Of a stretch of 64,000 nt of DNA, positions 61,457-64,000 are shown in pieces; the stretch's first letter is position 1, and each line of letters begins with the position of its first letter. The DNA is taken from assembly GCF_014206875.1 (NCBI RefSeq), contig NZ_JACIJO010000002.1, forward strand, positions 1,230,006 to 1,294,005. Direction: 5' to 3'. Below the pieces are notes generated by a model, which was not told the origin of the DNA, did no database searches, and saw only the letters and a list, made by a program, of their open reading frames with translations. The DNA is from Algoriphagus iocasae (GTDB lineage: Bacteria; Bacteroidota; Bacteroidia; Cytophagales; Cyclobacteriaceae). Position numbers and translations under genes: made by a program.

Positions 61457-63064
61457 ATGAAAAAACCCCTATTGATCAGCTTATTTTTCCTGATAACAAT
61501 TACAGGATTTGCGCAGGAACCCATCGTGAAAATCAGTTCCGGTTCACTCCGGGGAGCGACGGAAGGCGATGTCACCAGTTTCAAAGGGATTCCTTTTGCA
61601 GCGCCTCCTGTCGGAGAGTTTCGTTGGAGACCTCCCCAGCCTGTCAAAGCATGGGAAGGTGTCAAAAATGCCACGGAATATTGTGCCGATTGTCCGCAAC
61701 GAACCTGGCCGGGATCTACTGCCAAAACATCAGAGGATTGTCTATTCCTGAACCTATGGAAACCCGCAGATGCAGTAAAGGGAGCGAAACTTCCGGTGAT
61801 GGTATGGCTTCATGGAGGAGGGTTTACAGGTGGAAGTGGCGCAGGTCCAGGCTCAGCGGGAGATGCATTTGCGAAGCAAGGGGTTATTTTGACAACCATC
61901 AATTACAGGTTGGGTAGATTGGGTCACTTTGCGTTTCCGGCTTTGAGCCAGGAGAATCCTGAGGAAATGAAAGGTAGCTATGCCTATATGGATCAGATTG
62001 CAGCACTACAATGGATTCAGGACAACATTGCTGAATTTGGCGGAGACCCGGATAATGTGACAATTTTTGGTTTTTCTGCTGGAGGAGTTGCTGTGCATTC
62101 CCTGTTAAGCATTCCATCAGCAAATGGACTTTTTCATAAAGCCATCAGCGAATCCGGAGGTGGACGTGATGGGGTTTTAACCGGAAGACCTATCAGAGAA
62201 GATAATGCTGATGAATTGTACCCAGTTTCGGCAGAAACCATCGGGATCAACTTTGCAAAAAGATACGGCATTCAAGGAACTGGTAAAGCTGCATTGGATC
62301 AGCTTCGGGCATTGAGCGTCGATGAAATTTTAGATGGTGGTTAGGAAAATGACAGCACAGGAGCCAGAACTTATTCAGGACCTATTCTGGATGGAGAACT
62401 CGTAGTGGAAACAGCGGAAACCGCCTATCAAGCCGGAAGACAGGCAAAAGTTCCGTTGATGATCGGAAGCTCAAGTGCAGAAATCGGTGGCGGATTTATC
62501 AATGCCAGTCAAACCAAGGAAGAGCTATTTTCACAATTCGGTGAGTTGGAAGCAGAAGCAAAAGCTGCTTACGATCCAGATGGCAACAAGGAATTCAATG
62601 AAGTCCTGACCAAGTTTACAACAGATTGGGGTTGGGGCGAGCCAGCTCGGATGTCGGCAAGAGCGTTCGTCGAAGAGGACCAACCGGTTTACGTATGGCA
62701 GTTTGGATACGTCCCTCCTGCTGCAAGAGAGCGATCTCCTTATGGAGCGGGACATGGTTCGGAAACTTCTTTTGTCTTTAACACGCTGAATGCAAGATGG
62801 GGAGCCCAGGGTGAGCCAACAGAAGAGGAAAAGGAGTTAGCACGGATCATGAATAACTATTGGGTCAATTTTGCCAAAAGAGGAAATCCTAATGGAAACA
62901 ATCTCCCAGAATGGCCTCAGTACGACATACAAAAAGCAGGGATTTTGGATATAACGCTCGACGGAAAAGTTACCAGCACCCCCGATCCTAGAAAAGCACG
63001 ATTCGATGTATTGGAAAAAGCATTTAAGAATCGCACCCGACTGCAAACTAGACTCGGTTTTTAA
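61457..63064 (+). pseudogene. Carboxylesterase type B broken by one in-frame TAG
   Basis: The first part (61457-62344) has a signal peptide (ending GFAQ), the type-B opening RGATEGDVTSFKGIPFAAPP, the oxyanion loop WLHGGGFTGGSG and the nucleophile S207 in IFGFSAGG. It stops at codon 296 (ILDGG-TAG, 62342-62344). The same frame continues without another stop to 63064 (ENDSTGARTYSGPILDGEL...), with the Glu region SSAEIGGGF and the His in GAGHGSETSF. The triad is therefore split by a single nonsense codon, perhaps CAG to TAG. Full length would be 535 residues, normal for the family. A base-call error is the alternative. Confidence 0.82.
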
Positions 63065-63110
63065 GTCCCTTAGATTCTGATTTTCCAACAACCACTAATA
63101 CTACAACCAC

Positions 63111-64000
63111 ATGCAAACATCAAAATTTATTCTTCTCTTTTCCATCATCAGTTTGGGGCTCCATGTAAGTTGTACCGCAGATGATGGCCTGATCGATGAT
63201 CAAGACACTGGTCAGGAGCAGGAAGTAGGCACACCGGTGGAAACGAATTCGCCAAATTCAAACTTTCAGCCAGCTTTTGAAGGCCAAACAAGAATTGGAA
63301 GTGTGACTACTGAAACCCCATTTAAGGCAACTGTTATATCCTCTGATTTGACCGCTCCCTGGGGAATCACCAATCTCCCAGATGGAAGGTTGTTAATCAC
63401 CCAAAAGGCGGGCCAGATGCGAATTGCTACCACCTCAGGCGAACTGAGCGGAGCGATCACTGGTCTGCCTCCCGTCAATCCTGCCGGGCAAGGAGGGTTA
63501 TTGGGGTTATGTGTTGACGCAGATTTTGGCAATAATAGAATGGTCTATTGGGTTTTCTCAGAGCAAACTTCCGGGGGAAATTTAACAGCAGTTGCCAAAG
63601 GAAGACTTGCTGACAATGAAAGTACCATCGAAAATCCGGCAGTGATCTATCGTGCTAATCCAGCAGATAACAGTAACGCACATTATGGTGGAAGAATTCT
63701 TTTTGATGCAACCGGAAATCTGGTAGTGAGCACCGGAGAAAGAGCTTGGCCAGCCACAAGAGCTCTGGCACAATCGGTAAGTACCGGATTGGGGAAGATC
63801 GTACGGATCACTACAGATGGCCAACCTGCTCCCGGAAATCCAACTTTTGAGGAATCCGGAGCTTTACCGGAGTTATATAGTTACGGACACAGAAACCCGC
63901 AGGGATTGGCCTTCCATCCCACAACAGGTGATTTATGGCTAAGCGAATTTGGACCTAGAGGAGGTGATGAAGTAAATCTCATCACACCGGGAGCTAATTA
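63111..64000 (+). CDS. PQQ-dependent sugar dehydrogenase-like lipoprotein (5' part)
   Basis: The frame opens at ATG 63111 and runs to the window edge (about 296 residues seen). A lipoprotein signal (HVSCTAD, Cys21) is followed by an acidic linker and a six-bladed propeller of the soluble glucose/aldose dehydrogenase type: TAPWGITNLPDGRLLITQK, then GQGGLLGLCVDADF, NAHYGGRILFDATGNLVVS, and YSYGHRNPQGLAFHPTTGD with the H-N-P and WLSEFGPRGGDE blades. The GHRNPQG segment carries the PQQ-contact His/Arg of that family. It probably oxidises a sugar in the periplasm and passes electrons to a cytochrome. Confidence 0.88.
   Translation, partial: MQTSKFILLFSIISLGLHVSCTADDGLIDDQDTGQEQEVGTPVETNSPNSNFQPAFEGQTRIGSVTTETPFKATVISSDLTAPWGITNLPDGRLLITQKAGQMRIATTSGELSGAITGLPPVNPAGQGGLLGLCVDADFGNNRMVYWVFSEQTSGGNLTAVAKGRLADNESTIENPAVIYRANPADNSNAHYGGRILFDATGNLVVSTGERAWPATRALAQSVSTGLGKIVRITTDGQPAPGNPTFEESGALPELYSYGHRNPQGLAFHPTTGDLWLSEFGPRGGDEVNLITPGAN

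Overview
The window looks like a Bacteroidota chromosome, most likely of the Cytophagales (Algoriphagus/Cyclobacteriaceae type). This is inferred from the TraJ-TraN order of Bacteroidetes (MPF-B, CTnDOT-like) conjugative elements, two TAnnTTTG-type -7 boxes, ATGA gene overlaps, HYC_CC_PP-type and DUF6933-type proteins, and LytTR/LytS-type signalling. No rRNA, tRNA or CRISPR array was seen. No integrase, relaxase or VirB4 gene lies in the window, so only part of the mobile element is visible.

Layout. (1) 1-10581, + strand: the rear half of a conjugation operon: three tandem paralogous secreted proteins (the first only as a tail), a secreted conserved protein, TraJ, TraK, a TraL-position protein, TraM, TraN, a VirD4-type coupling protein, an M23 peptidase and two element-specific proteins. 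(2) 10.6-18.2 kb: element accessory genes (lipoprotein, small conserved protein, RadC-like JAMM protein, DUF6933-like protein, ArdC) around an AT-rich minus-strand islet at 11.7-14.6 kb. The islet holds a zinc-ribbon protein, an ion-channel-like membrane protein with a non-canonical filter, and a putAbiC-type abortive infection gene broken by one in-frame TAA. (3) 18.3-26.6 kb: a PIN-like nuclease, an XRE regulator and a type III restriction-modification operon (mod, YhcG/DUF1016 nuclease, res) that ends with two HEPN-like genes. (4) 27-53.1 kb: an ankyrin protein and a large metal-resistance island. It has an ArsR-MerTP-GDCC mercury operon without merA, two CDF exporters, a P1B-4 ATPase, and a Czc-type RND system whose pump is fused to its outer-membrane factor. 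A divergent copper block follows: CusA, TolC, DUF305, a CopA-CopB fusion, a CPH-type P1B-3 ATPase, a DUF3347 lipoprotein, a haem-binding protein and a CusB with both metal-binding and DUF3347 domains. (5) 53.1-54.3 kb: a gene-free stretch rich in short direct repeats, possibly an element end. (6) 54.3-64 kb: ordinary chromosome-like genes: diheme protein, LytTR/LytS pair, alpha/beta hydrolase, two NTF2-like proteins, flavodoxin, truncated AraC regulator, aldo/keto reductase, a carboxylesterase broken by one TAG, and the start of a PQQ-type sugar dehydrogenase.

The most informative structural signal is a repeat of about 120-190 bp found three times in one orientation, at about 18.2, 26.7 and 54.0 kb. 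It sits exactly at the borders of the restriction module and the metal module. Each copy carries the 5' end and upstream region of a small membrane-protein gene that is intact only in the first copy. This suggests that cargo was acquired as modules bounded by the repeat. The best candidates for undescribed systems are the channel plus zinc-ribbon pair (11770-13472) and the HEPN pair attached to the type III restriction operon (25290-26628). No searches were run; family names come from motifs read in the sequence.
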